Shown here in pieces: positions 22,050 through 29,552 of a stretch of DNA of 33,908 nucleotides. The position numbers and the translations under genes are program-made. Within the stretch, counting starts at the first letter, position 1; the number at the start of each line of letters is the position of its first letter. The notes under the pieces were generated by a model that ran no database searches, was not told where the DNA came from, and saw only the letters and a program-made list of their open reading frames with translations. Source of the DNA: JBMOLK01 sp049325575 (GTDB taxonomy: Bacteria; Bacillota; Clostridia; Acetivibrionales; Acetivibrionaceae); contig JBMOLK010000318.1 in NCBI GenBank assembly GCA_049325575.1, positions 1-33,908 of the forward strand, read 5' to 3'.

Positions 22050-22505
22050 ATGTTTGGATTAACGCCATATGATAGAAGACGTAATGAAGCTGCAAGGAAA
22101 GGGGATGTATGGGATTATGGCAGAAGTATTTTTGAAGATTTTTTTAACGATTCCTTTCTTCCGGGCTTTCTTTCAGCCGGCAGTGCAATTAGAGCCGATA
22201 TTCGTGAGAACGACAAGGAATATGTAGTAGATGCGGAAATTCCCGGTGTCAACAAAGAAGACATCAAGCTTGAATTAAGGGATGGAGTGCTTACTATTTT
22301 GGTTGACCATGACGAAGAGGTTAAAGAGGAAAGAGATAACTTCATCAGGAGAGAGAGAAGGTACAGTTCCTTCAGTAGAAGCTTTCATGTAGATAATGTA
22401 AAACATGAAGGAGTTAAGGCAAAATATAAGGACGGAATACTTACAGTTGTTTTGCCTAAAGATGAAAACGCCAGGCCTGATAGATACAGGATAGACATTC
22501 AATAA
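22050..22505 (+). CDS. Small heat-shock protein, Hsp20/alpha-crystallin family
   Basis: This ATP-independent holdase chaperone has about 151 residues. A short N-terminal arm carries FEDFFNDSFLPGF, then the alpha-crystallin domain (about residues 40-135) with ADIRENDKEYVVDAEIPGV and YKDGILTVVLPK, and a C-terminal RIDIQ that supplies the I-x-I motif for oligomer assembly. I chose the ATG at 22050 because GGAGGTG lies 8 nt upstream; an ATG at 22035 would put that site inside the gene. It is controlled by a CtsR box, so it should be induced by heat and protein stress. Confidence 0.94.
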   Translation: MFGLTPYDRRRNEAARKGDVWDYGRSIFEDFFNDSFLPGFLSAGSAIRADIRENDKEYVVDAEIPGVNKEDIKLELRDGVLTILVDHDEEVKEERDNFIRRERRYSSFSRSFHVDNVKHEGVKAKYKDGILTVVLPKDENARPDRYRIDIQ

Positions 22506-22531
22506 TAGCTTTTATATTTTTCTTCTTATGA

Positions 22532-22580
22532 CCCAAGTTGGGGGAAGAGCTTTAAAATCCAAGTTTTCCTCCAGCTTGGG
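22532..22580 (+). terminator. Long hairpin after hsp20
   Basis: CCCAAGTTGGGGGAA (22532-22546) pairs with TTCCTCCAGCTTGGG (22566-22580) with two G-U pairs. There is no T-run on the plus strand, so it may stabilise the transcript end rather than terminate efficiently. Confidence 0.5.
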
Positions 22581-22759
22581 TGATATATGAGAAATGTACC
22601 CCGAACTTACTATTTGTATATATTAAAATTAGATTAAGAATTTATGAAGTTCATGTTAAATTATTGGGATATATGGTATTTACTTTATATAATGGTAGAA
22701 ATATTTTAGATTATATGTTATTATATGAAGGGGAGTATAGTTTGGGGAGGGATGGAATA

Positions 22760-22939
22760 ATGGAAGAGTATTCACAACAGCTGAAGAAGGAAATTAAAGA
22801 TAAAAACTTGCTTCTAAGCTCCTTTAACCAAAACTATGACTCTGATAAGATACTTCTTCAGAACATAGAGGTTGAACTTGACAGCCTTCTATACAAATAC
22901 TATAAGAATTATAAGATGTTAAAGTACACTGAAGAATAG
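22760..22939 (+). CDS. Spo0E-like small protein, tentative
   Basis: This 59-residue acidic helical protein starts at an ATG behind GGGGAGGG. The layout matches Spo0E-family aspartyl-phosphate phosphatases: a first helix (QQLKKEIKDKNLLL), a loop (NQNYDSD) and a second helix ending NIEVELDSLLYKYYK. In Spo0E the second helix carries S-x-x-x-D (as in SQELD); here the ELD part is kept but Glu appears where Ser is usual. Family members remove the phosphate from Spo0A and so restrain sporulation. With spoIIE and spoVB in the window this would fit, but the match is short. An open frame upstream to 22580 lacks a ribosome site and is ignored. Confidence 0.5.
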   Translation: MEEYSQQLKKEIKDKNLLLSSFNQNYDSDKILLQNIEVELDSLLYKYYKNYKMLKYTEE

Positions 22940-22952
22940 TAACTCTAAAGAT

Positions 22953-23058
22953 GCAATTCCAATACACGATAAAAGATAAAAACATAATACCGGTAAGAGT
23001 AAGTTCGCTTATAGCCTTGCCGGTGTTCTACATAGTTTTTATAGTATTGGAATATTGC
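22953..23058. repeat. 106-nt imperfect palindrome between convergent genes
   Basis: The left half and the reverse complement of the right half share GCAAT, TCCAATAC, ATAAAAAC, ACCGG and TAAG in the same order, with small gaps between, and meet at a TTCG loop (TAAG-TTCG-CTTA at about 23002-23013). The right arm covers the last codons of the mocR-like gene. Transcribed in either direction it would fold into one long interrupted hairpin. It may act as a bidirectional terminator, or be a small non-autonomous repeat. Confidence 0.5.
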
Positions 23059-24532
23059 TTACAGAGGGTTCACGCTTTTCAAAGTATTCTAGTATCCGGC
23101 ACAGATTTTCAACGCCGCTTTCTATTTCTTCCGTGTGGACGGCAGCAAAGCTTAACCTTATGTTGTTTAACTTTGTTGGTGTACTACTGTAAAATATTCT
23201 TCCAGGTGCAAAGACTATGTTGTTGGCAGCAGCAAATTTAAAAAGATTATTTACCATATAGCTATATGGAAGGCTAAGCCATATGTTTAAGCCGCCTCCA
23301 GGCTTTTTGTAAGATACACTGGAGGGCATGTTTTTATCCAGTGAGTTTATGGTTCTCAAATACCTGTCCTTATAAATATTGAACATAACGTTAAAGTGTT
23401 TATCCCAAAGCCCTTTTCTAATATATAAATCAAACGCTCTTTGTATAAGGCCGGAAGTAGATATATCGGTTGTGTGCTTTGCTTCCAGTATATATCCTTT
23501 AAGGTTTGGCGGCACTATCATAAAACCAAATCTTAATCCGGGCATAAAAATCTTTGAGAAACTTTTCAAGAAAATTACCCTGTTATACTTGTCCAAAGCT
23601 TTAACAGGAGTGTAACTTCTGCCTTCAAAGTCCAACTCGCTTATATAATCATCTTCAATTACATAAGTATTGTAACGTTCAGCCAGTTTTATGAGGTCTT
23701 CCCTTTTCTTGTTGGAGTATGATATGCCTGTAGGGTTCTGAAAAGATGGTATGGTATAAATAAGCTTGGGTTTGTACTTTTTTAAATTATACTCAAGTAC
23801 ATCAAGATTAAGGCCATCCTTATCCATATCAACATCTGCAATTTCAGCTCCTCTTGACTTAAACACTGCAATTGCACCCGTATACGTAGGACTTTCGGTA
23901 ATAACATAGTCTCCCTGCTTTAAGAGTGCTTTTGCAATAATGTCAATACCCTGCTGTGCACCTGAAATAATTTGGATATTTTCTTCAGAGCAAGTAATCA
24001 TGTTGTGTTTTAGGATGCCACATATGGAAGAACGCAGGGGAAAATAACCCTGACTATCCTGGTAGTCAAAAGCATTTCCCTTGTCACGGTCCAGTACTTC
24101 GTTTAAAACCAGCTTGAAGTCTTCTACCGGAAACAAGTTTGAAGTAGGTGTAGCGCTGGCGAAGTTCACTGTACTTTCACTGATTTTTATTTGCCCATTA
24201 TTTATTAAAGACAGATCGTCACTTTGATAAAGTTCATCCATTATAACATTTTTTTCAGTAAAACTGCCTTTTAAGGGTAAAACAGCTGCCACGTACGTAC
24301 CGCTTCCCGGCTTTGAGTATACATAAGAGTTTGTCTCCAGCTGCTTATAGCACGAGACCACCGTAACGGAGTTAATGCCAAGTATGGATGCCATTTGACG
24401 TACCGAAGGAAGCTTGGAATCGGCTACAAGAGTACCGTCTGCTATCATTTTCTCAATTTTTTCACATAGCTGAATATATAAAGGCGTATCAGAACTCTTA
24501 TCAAGTTTAAGGGATTTAAATAACTCCAACAT
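23039..24532 (-). CDS. MocR-type (GntR/aminotransferase) regulator
   Basis: This 497-residue fusion has an N-terminal GntR winged helix-turn-helix (about residues 8-75, with PLYIQLCEKIEKMI and SKLPSVRQMASILGI) and a class-I aminotransferase-like domain (about 115-490). The PLP-binding lysine is visible in FLKSFSKIF, and other PLP contacts in IPSFQNPTGISY and VIEDDY. MocR proteins such as PdxR and GabR sense PLP or amino acids and usually control a neighbouring or divergent gene. The start is the ATG at 24532 behind GGTGAT; a TTG at 24544 would cover that site. The divergent gene is the UbiA-like prenyltransferase, which is not a usual MocR target; no pdxST or gabT lies nearby. Confidence 0.9.
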   Translation of the reverse strand: MLELFKSLKLDKSSDTPLYIQLCEKIEKMIADGTLVADSKLPSVRQMASILGINSVTVVSCYKQLETNSYVYSKPGSGTYVAAVLPLKGSFTEKNVIMDELYQSDDLSLINNGQIKISESTVNFASATPTSNLFPVEDFKLVLNEVLDRDKGNAFDYQDSQGYFPLRSSICGILKHNMITCSEENIQIISGAQQGIDIIAKALLKQGDYVITESPTYTGAIAVFKSRGAEIADVDMDKDGLNLDVLEYNLKKYKPKLIYTIPSFQNPTGISYSNKKREDLIKLAERYNTYVIEDDYISELDFEGRSYTPVKALDKYNRVIFLKSFSKIFMPGLRFGFMIVPPNLKGYILEAKHTTDISTSGLIQRAFDLYIRKGLWDKHFNVMFNIYKDRYLRTINSLDKNMPSSVSYKKPGGGLNIWLSLPYSYMVNNLFKFAAANNIVFAPGRIFYSSTPTKLNNIRLSFAAVHTEEIESGVENLCRILEYFEKREPSVSNIPIL

Positions 24533-24568
24533 TTTTATCACCAAAAGTAATGTAATAGTATGGGTTCA

Positions 24569-24597
24569 ATTTTAGCAAAATAACTTTAAAGTGTAAA
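24569..24597 (-). promoter_or_regulatory. Promoter of the MocR-type gene
   Basis: On the minus strand TTTACA (24597-24592) and TAAAAT (24574-24569) are 17 nt apart, 36 nt before the ATG. Confidence 0.55.
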
Positions 24598-24684
24598 GAG
24601 AACACGCTAAAACGCTCGACAGTTCGTATATGGAAAATGTACCCCTTTAGATATGAGGCACTAGCATTATAAGAGAGCAAGTGA

Positions 24685-24690
24685 TATAAT
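24685..24690 (+). promoter_or_regulatory. Candidate -10 for the glycan block
   Basis: A perfect TATAAT lies 68 nt before the UbiA-like start, but the -35 region has no recognisable hexamer. A promoter with a good -10 and no -35 is what an activator-dependent gene would show. The divergent MocR-type regulator is a candidate activator; this is inference. Confidence 0.35.
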
Positions 24691-24758
24691 AAATGACTGA
24701 TGTTTGGTGAAATATTATTATGAATTGACAAGAATCCTTTTACGGGAGTGAAAAAATA

Positions 24759-25661
24759 TTGGATCAATCCGTCGTTAGTGCAGGAAGAGTAAGTATTATT
24801 GACAAAGTCAAAGGATATATAAAGCTTGTTAGGCCAAAGCAGTGGATTAAAAACCTGTTTGTATTTGCTGCTTTGATTTTTGCAAGGCATGTTTTTGAGC
24901 TGCAGTATTTGCAGAAGGTATCCCTGACCTTTTTATACTTCTGCTTGATTTCTGCATGTGTCTATACCTTAAATGACCTGGTTGATGCCAAGAAGGACAG
25001 GCTTCATCCAAAAAAGAAGACAAGACCCATAGCATCAGGTTTGATAAAGAGGGGAGAAGCTGCTCTGTTTCTTGCTGTACTTCTGCCTTTTACACTGACG
25101 GCATCCTTTATGCTGGACTTATATCTTGGTATTGTAATACTTTTGTATTTTGTTAATAACACCTTGTATTCCTTTAAGGTTAAGCACATGGTTATACTTG
25201 ACGTAATGTCTATTGCTGTAGGTTTCCTGCTAAGGGTAATCGGGGGTGCCATGGTAATAAAAGTATATATATCTCCCTGGATACTTCTGTGTACTTTGCT
25301 TTTATCATTGTTTCTGGGTTTTAGTAAAAGAAGAAACGAGCTTGTTGTGCTTGAGGGTAATGCAGATTCCCACAGAAAGATACTGGAAGAGTATTCTCTG
25401 GAGTTTATAGACAATATGCTGTCCATTGTAACTGCCTCCACTGTTATGGCATATTCACTATACACCTTTTCGTCCAATGATAATTATAACATGATGCTAA
25501 CAATACCTTTTGTGCTCTACGGTATTTTCAGGTATCAATATATAATATATAAAAAGAAAGAAGGGGGAAGCCCCGAAGAGACTGTATTATCCGATATACC
25601 GCTGACAATAAACATACTGCTTTGGGTAATAAGCAGTATAGTTATACTTTATATAAAGTAG
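24759..25661 (+). CDS. UbiA-family prenyltransferase, decaprenyl-phosphate phosphoribosyltransferase-like
   Basis: This 300-residue integral membrane enzyme has about eight to nine helices. The first catalytic motif is NDLVDAKKDRLHPKKKTRPI (Asn72, Asp73, Asp76, Asp80), with the second motif region around YSFKVKHMVILDV (about 126-138). The opening LVRPKQWIKNLFVFA and the K-K-x-R-P-I-A-S-G run are typical of the branch containing 5-phosphoribosyl-1-PP:decaprenyl-phosphate phosphoribosyltransferase (mycobacterial Rv3806c), which makes polyprenyl-phosphoryl ribose for arabinan. The start is TTG at 24759 behind CGGGAGTG. Other UbiA activities (menaquinone, heme O) have different motif neighbourhoods and would not fit the glycan context. 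It heads a run of six co-directional genes. Confidence 0.8.
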   Translation: MDQSVVSAGRVSIIDKVKGYIKLVRPKQWIKNLFVFAALIFARHVFELQYLQKVSLTFLYFCLISACVYTLNDLVDAKKDRLHPKKKTRPIASGLIKRGEAALFLAVLLPFTLTASFMLDLYLGIVILLYFVNNTLYSFKVKHMVILDVMSIAVGFLLRVIGGAMVIKVYISPWILLCTLLLSLFLGFSKRRNELVVLEGNADSHRKILEEYSLEFIDNMLSIVTASTVMAYSLYTFSSNDNYNMMLTIPFVLYGIFRYQYIIYKKKEGGSPEETVLSDIPLTINILLWVISSIVILYIK

Positions 25662-25680
25662 ATGGGGAGTTAGGGTATCT

Positions 25681-27222
25681 ATGAAAAACACAGCCAGGAC
25701 CGTTGGTGTAGTAATGATAATAATGCTTCTGTCAAGATTTTTATCCTTGCTAAGCATGATAAAATATACAACCTACTTTGGAAACACCCTTGAAATCAAT
25801 ATCTATTCCTATGCAATACAGTTTCCCAATCTGGTGTTTACAATATTCGGCACAGCACTGTCAACGGTAGTTATACCTATATTTGCCGGCAGTATTGATA
25901 CAGGGAATAAAGAGAGGGCTTTTAAATTTGCCGACAACGTTATAAGCCTGTCTGTATTATTTACATTGGGGTTGTCTGTTTTGGGAATTATACTGGCGCC
26001 GCTGTTTCCTCTTATAACCGAGTTTCGCTCAAATGGTTATGATTTGGCAGTTCTGGCACTAAGGATAATGTTTCCCATTATGCTTTTCTACGCCTTAAAT
26101 TATATACTGCAAGGAATACTGCAGTCCATGGGAAGATTCAACATGCCTGCCTTTGTAAGTGTGCCCAGCAGCTTGATAGTTATAGGCTATGTTTTCCTGC
26201 TTGCTCCAAAGTATGGAGTTAAGGGGCTTCTGATAGCAACTTTTATCGGACTTTCAACCCAGGCTCTAGTCCTGATTCCTCCGATATTTAAGACGGAGTA
26301 CAGGTTTAGGCCTTCTTTTGACTTTAGAAGTGAGGACATGTTAAAGGCTGTAAAGCTTATGATACCTGTTATGATAGGTACCTCCGCATATCAGCTCAAT
26401 ATGTTTTTTAACGTAACATTGACTGCAAACTTTAAAAATACAGTTACCATATTCTCAATTGTACAAAACCTGGTTTTATATGCGGTGCTGGCATTTATAT
26501 ATTCCATCACGGCAGTAGTATTTCCCAAGTTTACAATGCTTGCTGCAAGAGGGGATATGGATGAGTTTAAAAACAGTCTGGTAAAGGTGCTTACATCCAT
26601 TACATATTTCTTGATACCTGCAACAGTGGGTTTTATACTGGTAAGGAAAGAATTGATCAATCTGATTGTGGGATGGGGTAAAATAACTCCTGGTGACGTT
26701 ACTCTGGCAAGTACGATACTTGCGCTGTATGCGGCAGGTATAACGGGAGTGGGCATAAAGGAATTAGTAGACCGTGCATTCTACTCACTAAAAGATACCA
26801 GAAGGCCCGCGATCATCGGTATAATAGTTATGGGAGTGAACATAGCAGTAAGCCTTATACTGACCAGATTTATAGGGGTATACGGTATACCTGTGGGAAA
26901 CTCTGTATCGACACTTGCAGGAGCTTTTGTGCTTATGTTTTTACTAAGAAGAAAGATAGGCTCATTTGGGGCTTCAAAGTTTGTTGGATCAACTTTAAGG
27001 ATAGCTTCCGCAAGTTTGCTAATGGCGATAGTTTTAATACCTGTTACACTTGTAATGGCTAAATATACCTTTGGATTTGCACTTTTGGACAGAAGCATCA
27101 AGCTTTTTATACCTGCTGCTTTAGGCGCTTTGGTTTACTTTGCTTCTACTTATGTTTTGAAGGTTGGAGAAGCTGTGGAAGTCCTTGATAAGGTTAGATC
27201 AAGACTTGGTTTTGTAAAGTAA
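25681..27222 (+). CDS. murJ: MurJ/MviN-type lipid-linked precursor flippase
   Basis: This 513-residue membrane protein has about 14 helices of the MOP superfamily, MurJ branch. An N-terminal run with SRFLSLLSMIKYTTYFG and QFPNLVFTIFGTALSTVVIPIF matches MurJ helices 1-2, where conserved charged residues line the central cavity. MurJ moves lipid II across the membrane. It begins 19 nt after the UbiA-like gene in the same direction, so translation and transcription are probably linked. Because it sits in a polysaccharide block and not a wall-growth operon, it may instead flip the glycan intermediate made by its neighbours. That choice is not decided by sequence. Confidence 0.85.
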   Translation: MKNTARTVGVVMIIMLLSRFLSLLSMIKYTTYFGNTLEINIYSYAIQFPNLVFTIFGTALSTVVIPIFAGSIDTGNKERAFKFADNVISLSVLFTLGLSVLGIILAPLFPLITEFRSNGYDLAVLALRIMFPIMLFYALNYILQGILQSMGRFNMPAFVSVPSSLIVIGYVFLLAPKYGVKGLLIATFIGLSTQALVLIPPIFKTEYRFRPSFDFRSEDMLKAVKLMIPVMIGTSAYQLNMFFNVTLTANFKNTVTIFSIVQNLVLYAVLAFIYSITAVVFPKFTMLAARGDMDEFKNSLVKVLTSITYFLIPATVGFILVRKELINLIVGWGKITPGDVTLASTILALYAAGITGVGIKELVDRAFYSLKDTRRPAIIGIIVMGVNIAVSLILTRFIGVYGIPVGNSVSTLAGAFVLMFLLRRKIGSFGASKFVGSTLRIASASLLMAIVLIPVTLVMAKYTFGFALLDRSIKLFIPAALGALVYFASTYVLKVGEAVEVLDKVRSRLGFVK

Positions 27223-27244
27223 AATATTTGTAACGGAGGGGTTT

Positions 27245-27781
27245 ATGAAGAAGATAAGCTACTATGTATGCCTGATTTTATATTATTTTATAGCAAGGCA
27301 TTTGCCCGGCTCGGATGCACCCTACAGCCTGGGCTCCAAGCATATAAGGAGATTTTTGTGCAAGAGGATATTTAAAAGAACCGGAAAAAACGTAAATATA
27401 GAGCATGGAGCTTTCTTTGCCTCAGGCAAGGATATTGAGATAGGTGACAACTCTGGAATTGGCCTTAACTGCAGGGTAAACGGCCCTTTAAAGATAGGGA
27501 ATGAAGTAATGATGGGACCTGATGTCATGATATTTACTCAAAACCATAGGAACGACAGGCTTGATATACCCATGAGGCTTCAGACAGACCCTAAAAGGGG
27601 TGTAGTTATAGAGGATGATGTTTGGCTTGCGGCAAGGGTAATTGTCCTTCCGGGGGTCACAATTCACAAGGGAGCAATTGTAGGTGCAGGAGCTGTAGTC
27701 ACCAAGGATGTCCCGGAGTACGCCGTAGTGGGTGGAAACCCAGCCAGAGTCATCAAATACAGAGACGGCAGGCCAGTTTAG
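27245..27781 (+). CDS. Hexapeptide-repeat acyltransferase (WcaF/maltose acetyltransferase-like)
   Basis: This 178-residue enzyme has a left-handed beta-helix made of hexapeptide repeats (IEIGDNSGIGLNCRV, LKIGNEVMMGPDVMI, VVIEDDVWLAARVIVLPGV, IHKGAIVGAGAVVTKDV) and ends with the family signature VVGGNPARVIKYR. The likely catalytic His is in FTQNHRND (about residue 100). Such enzymes add acetyl groups from acetyl-CoA to sugars; in a polysaccharide locus an O-acetyl modification of the glycan is the natural reading. A hydrophobic N terminus (YYVCLILYYFI) could hold it at the membrane. It starts 22 nt after murJ behind CGGAGGGG. Confidence 0.9.
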   Translation: MKKISYYVCLILYYFIARHLPGSDAPYSLGSKHIRRFLCKRIFKRTGKNVNIEHGAFFASGKDIEIGDNSGIGLNCRVNGPLKIGNEVMMGPDVMIFTQNHRNDRLDIPMRLQTDPKRGVVIEDDVWLAARVIVLPGVTIHKGAIVGAGAVVTKDVPEYAVVGGNPARVIKYRDGRPV

Positions 27782-27796
27782 TACTGCTTAGTTTGA

Positions 27797-27824
27797 TTGT
27801 CAATTTTAAGGCTTAAAATATGAT
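27797..27824 (+). promoter_or_regulatory. Candidate internal promoter before the GT4 gene
   Basis: TTGTCA (27797-27802) and TATGAT (27819-27824) are 16 nt apart, inside the 79-nt gap between the acyltransferase and glycosyltransferase genes. Confidence 0.45.
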
Positions 27825-27860
27825 AGAATATCCTATAGATTAAGAAGCGGAGATGAAGAT

Positions 27861-28976
27861 ATGATAAAGGTGCTATACTTGTTAAATCATGCAGGTAAGG
27901 CCGGTACCGAAAGATATGTGCAGACACTGATTGAAAAGCTAAATAACAAGAAGATAAAGGCATATTTTGCATATAATGAGGACGGGCTCCTGGTAGAGCG
28001 GCTAAAATCCATAGGTGTTGAAACCTTCAGGATTGAGATGAAAAATCCCTTTGACCTAAAAGCCGTAATAAATTTGAACAAGCTCTGCAGGAAGCTTGAT
28101 ATTGACCTCATTCATACACAGTTTTTAAGGGAGAACTATATTGCCATGCTGTCACGTATACTTAATCCCAGGGTAAAGGTGATGTATACAAACCACTTTA
28201 TTCTTAAAAACAATTCTGTTACCAGGATAACCAACAGGCTCATTACTCCCCTTGAGTCCAACATTATTGCAGTGTGCAATAAAGGTAAGGATATGATGGT
28301 ATCAAACGGGATAAGCAGTAAAAAGATCAGGGTAATATTTAACGGGGTGGATACAAACTACTGGGGGGAGCCTGTGAAGTCAACCTTAAGGGAGGAGTTT
28401 GGTATAGGTGAGGATGTGTTTGTGCTTCTTTGCTCTTCAAGATTTGCACATGACAAAGGACACAAGTTCCTTATAAATGCCCTGCATGAGCTTAAGAAAA
28501 CAGCTGCACAAAAGTTTAAATGTGTTCTTTCCAGCGACGGACCTTTAATGGATGAGTGCAAGAAACAGGTTCAGGACTTGGGGCTTAGTGATGATGTAAT
28601 ATTTACCGGGTTTCGCAAGGATATAAAGAATCTTATTTATGGAAGTGACCTTTATATAAATGCTTCGGAGCACGAGGCTTTAAGCTTTCTTATTATTGAA
28701 GTTCTCTCTTGCGGAGTGCCTGTTATAGCCACCGATATGGGAGGCAACAGCGATATCATAAATAAAGAAACAAATTGCGGTATTTTGGTAGAGTATAATG
28801 ACCATAAAGGACTGGCGGAGGCCATAAAGAGGGTTATGGCCGATAAGGAGCTGCAGGAAACCTTAGGCAAAAATGCGCTAAAAGCTGTAAAAGATAAATT
28901 TAACCTTGATAAGGTAGCCCAAGAAACATATAATTTATACATGGAAAGTTTGGGACTTACCGATATTAAACCCTAG
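27861..28976 (+). CDS. GT4-family glycosyltransferase
   Basis: This 371-residue retaining glycosyltransferase has a GT-B fold. The N-terminal acceptor domain starts VLYLLNHAGKAGTERYVQTL, containing the G-G/A-x-E-R type loop. The C-terminal donor domain has the GT4 E-x7-E motif (EALSFLIIE, from about residue 270) followed by CGVPVIATDMGGNSDI. GT4 enzymes use nucleotide sugars to build surface polysaccharides and glycolipids from the cytoplasmic side. It has no membrane helix, so it is probably peripheral. Donor and acceptor cannot be named. A GCGGAGATG ribosome site precedes the ATG. Confidence 0.92.
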   Translation: MIKVLYLLNHAGKAGTERYVQTLIEKLNNKKIKAYFAYNEDGLLVERLKSIGVETFRIEMKNPFDLKAVINLNKLCRKLDIDLIHTQFLRENYIAMLSRILNPRVKVMYTNHFILKNNSVTRITNRLITPLESNIIAVCNKGKDMMVSNGISSKKIRVIFNGVDTNYWGEPVKSTLREEFGIGEDVFVLLCSSRFAHDKGHKFLINALHELKKTAAQKFKCVLSSDGPLMDECKKQVQDLGLSDDVIFTGFRKDIKNLIYGSDLYINASEHEALSFLIIEVLSCGVPVIATDMGGNSDIINKETNCGILVEYNDHKGLAEAIKRVMADKELQETLGKNALKAVKDKFNLDKVAQETYNLYMESLGLTDIKP

Positions 28977-29048
28977 TGTTTTCCAATTGGTTTGAGTTCC
29001 TTTAGAAAAAAAGATACTAATAAAAAAATATATCAGGAGTGTTGAAAA

Positions 29049-29546
29049 ATGATCATTGATAGTAAAGGGAAGCTGTTTGGCAAGGTAAGTATAATTGATG
29101 TTTTGATTTTAGCGGTAGTAGTAGCAGGTGTAACGGGTGTATGGTTTAAGTTTTTTAAAGCCAATACCGTAACTCCGTTGATAGGTAAAGCAGATAATAT
29201 AATGATGCAGATATATGGGGAAGAAGCTCCGGATTTTGCTTTAAAGGGTGTAAAAAAAGGTGATGTGGTTGTTGATTTTGAAAGAGGTGTTACAATAGGG
29301 AAAGTAACAGAAGTAAGAACCGACAAGGCCGTATCTTTTGTTGAGACTGCCGATGGACAGGTTGTAGCAGGCTCTAAGCCGGGCTATGTTTCTTTTTATG
29401 TGGATGCAGAAGGGACAGGAGTAATAAATAATGTTGGAGCTGCAGCTTTTGGAGGAGTAGATTATTATATCGGAAGAACGGTTACTGTAAAAGTAGGTAA
29501 CTCTATCTTTCAGGGCAGAGTATATAAAATAGAAAAAAAGGGGTAA
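29049..29546 (+). CDS. DUF4330-family membrane protein
   Basis: This 165-residue protein has an N-terminal DSKGKLFGKVSIIDVLILA segment leading into one membrane helix (about residues 14-33), then a beta-rich domain with repeated short motifs (KKGDVVVDFERGVTIGKVTEV and VGNSIFQGRVYKIE). The start and layout match DUF4330, a family of unknown function. The bulk is likely outside the cell. It lies only 6 nt before the O-antigen-ligase-like gene, so the two are surely co-expressed and may act together. A CAGGAGTG site precedes the ATG. Confidence 0.8.
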   Translation: MIIDSKGKLFGKVSIIDVLILAVVVAGVTGVWFKFFKANTVTPLIGKADNIMMQIYGEEAPDFALKGVKKGDVVVDFERGVTIGKVTEVRTDKAVSFVETADGQVVAGSKPGYVSFYVDAEGTGVINNVGAAAFGGVDYYIGRTVTVKVGNSIFQGRVYKIEKKG

Positions 29547-29552
29547 TGAATC

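Noticed and set aside
22951..23241. 96-residue plus-strand frame
   Set aside because: It covers the palindrome and the 3' end of the mocR-like gene on the other strand and has no ribosome site.
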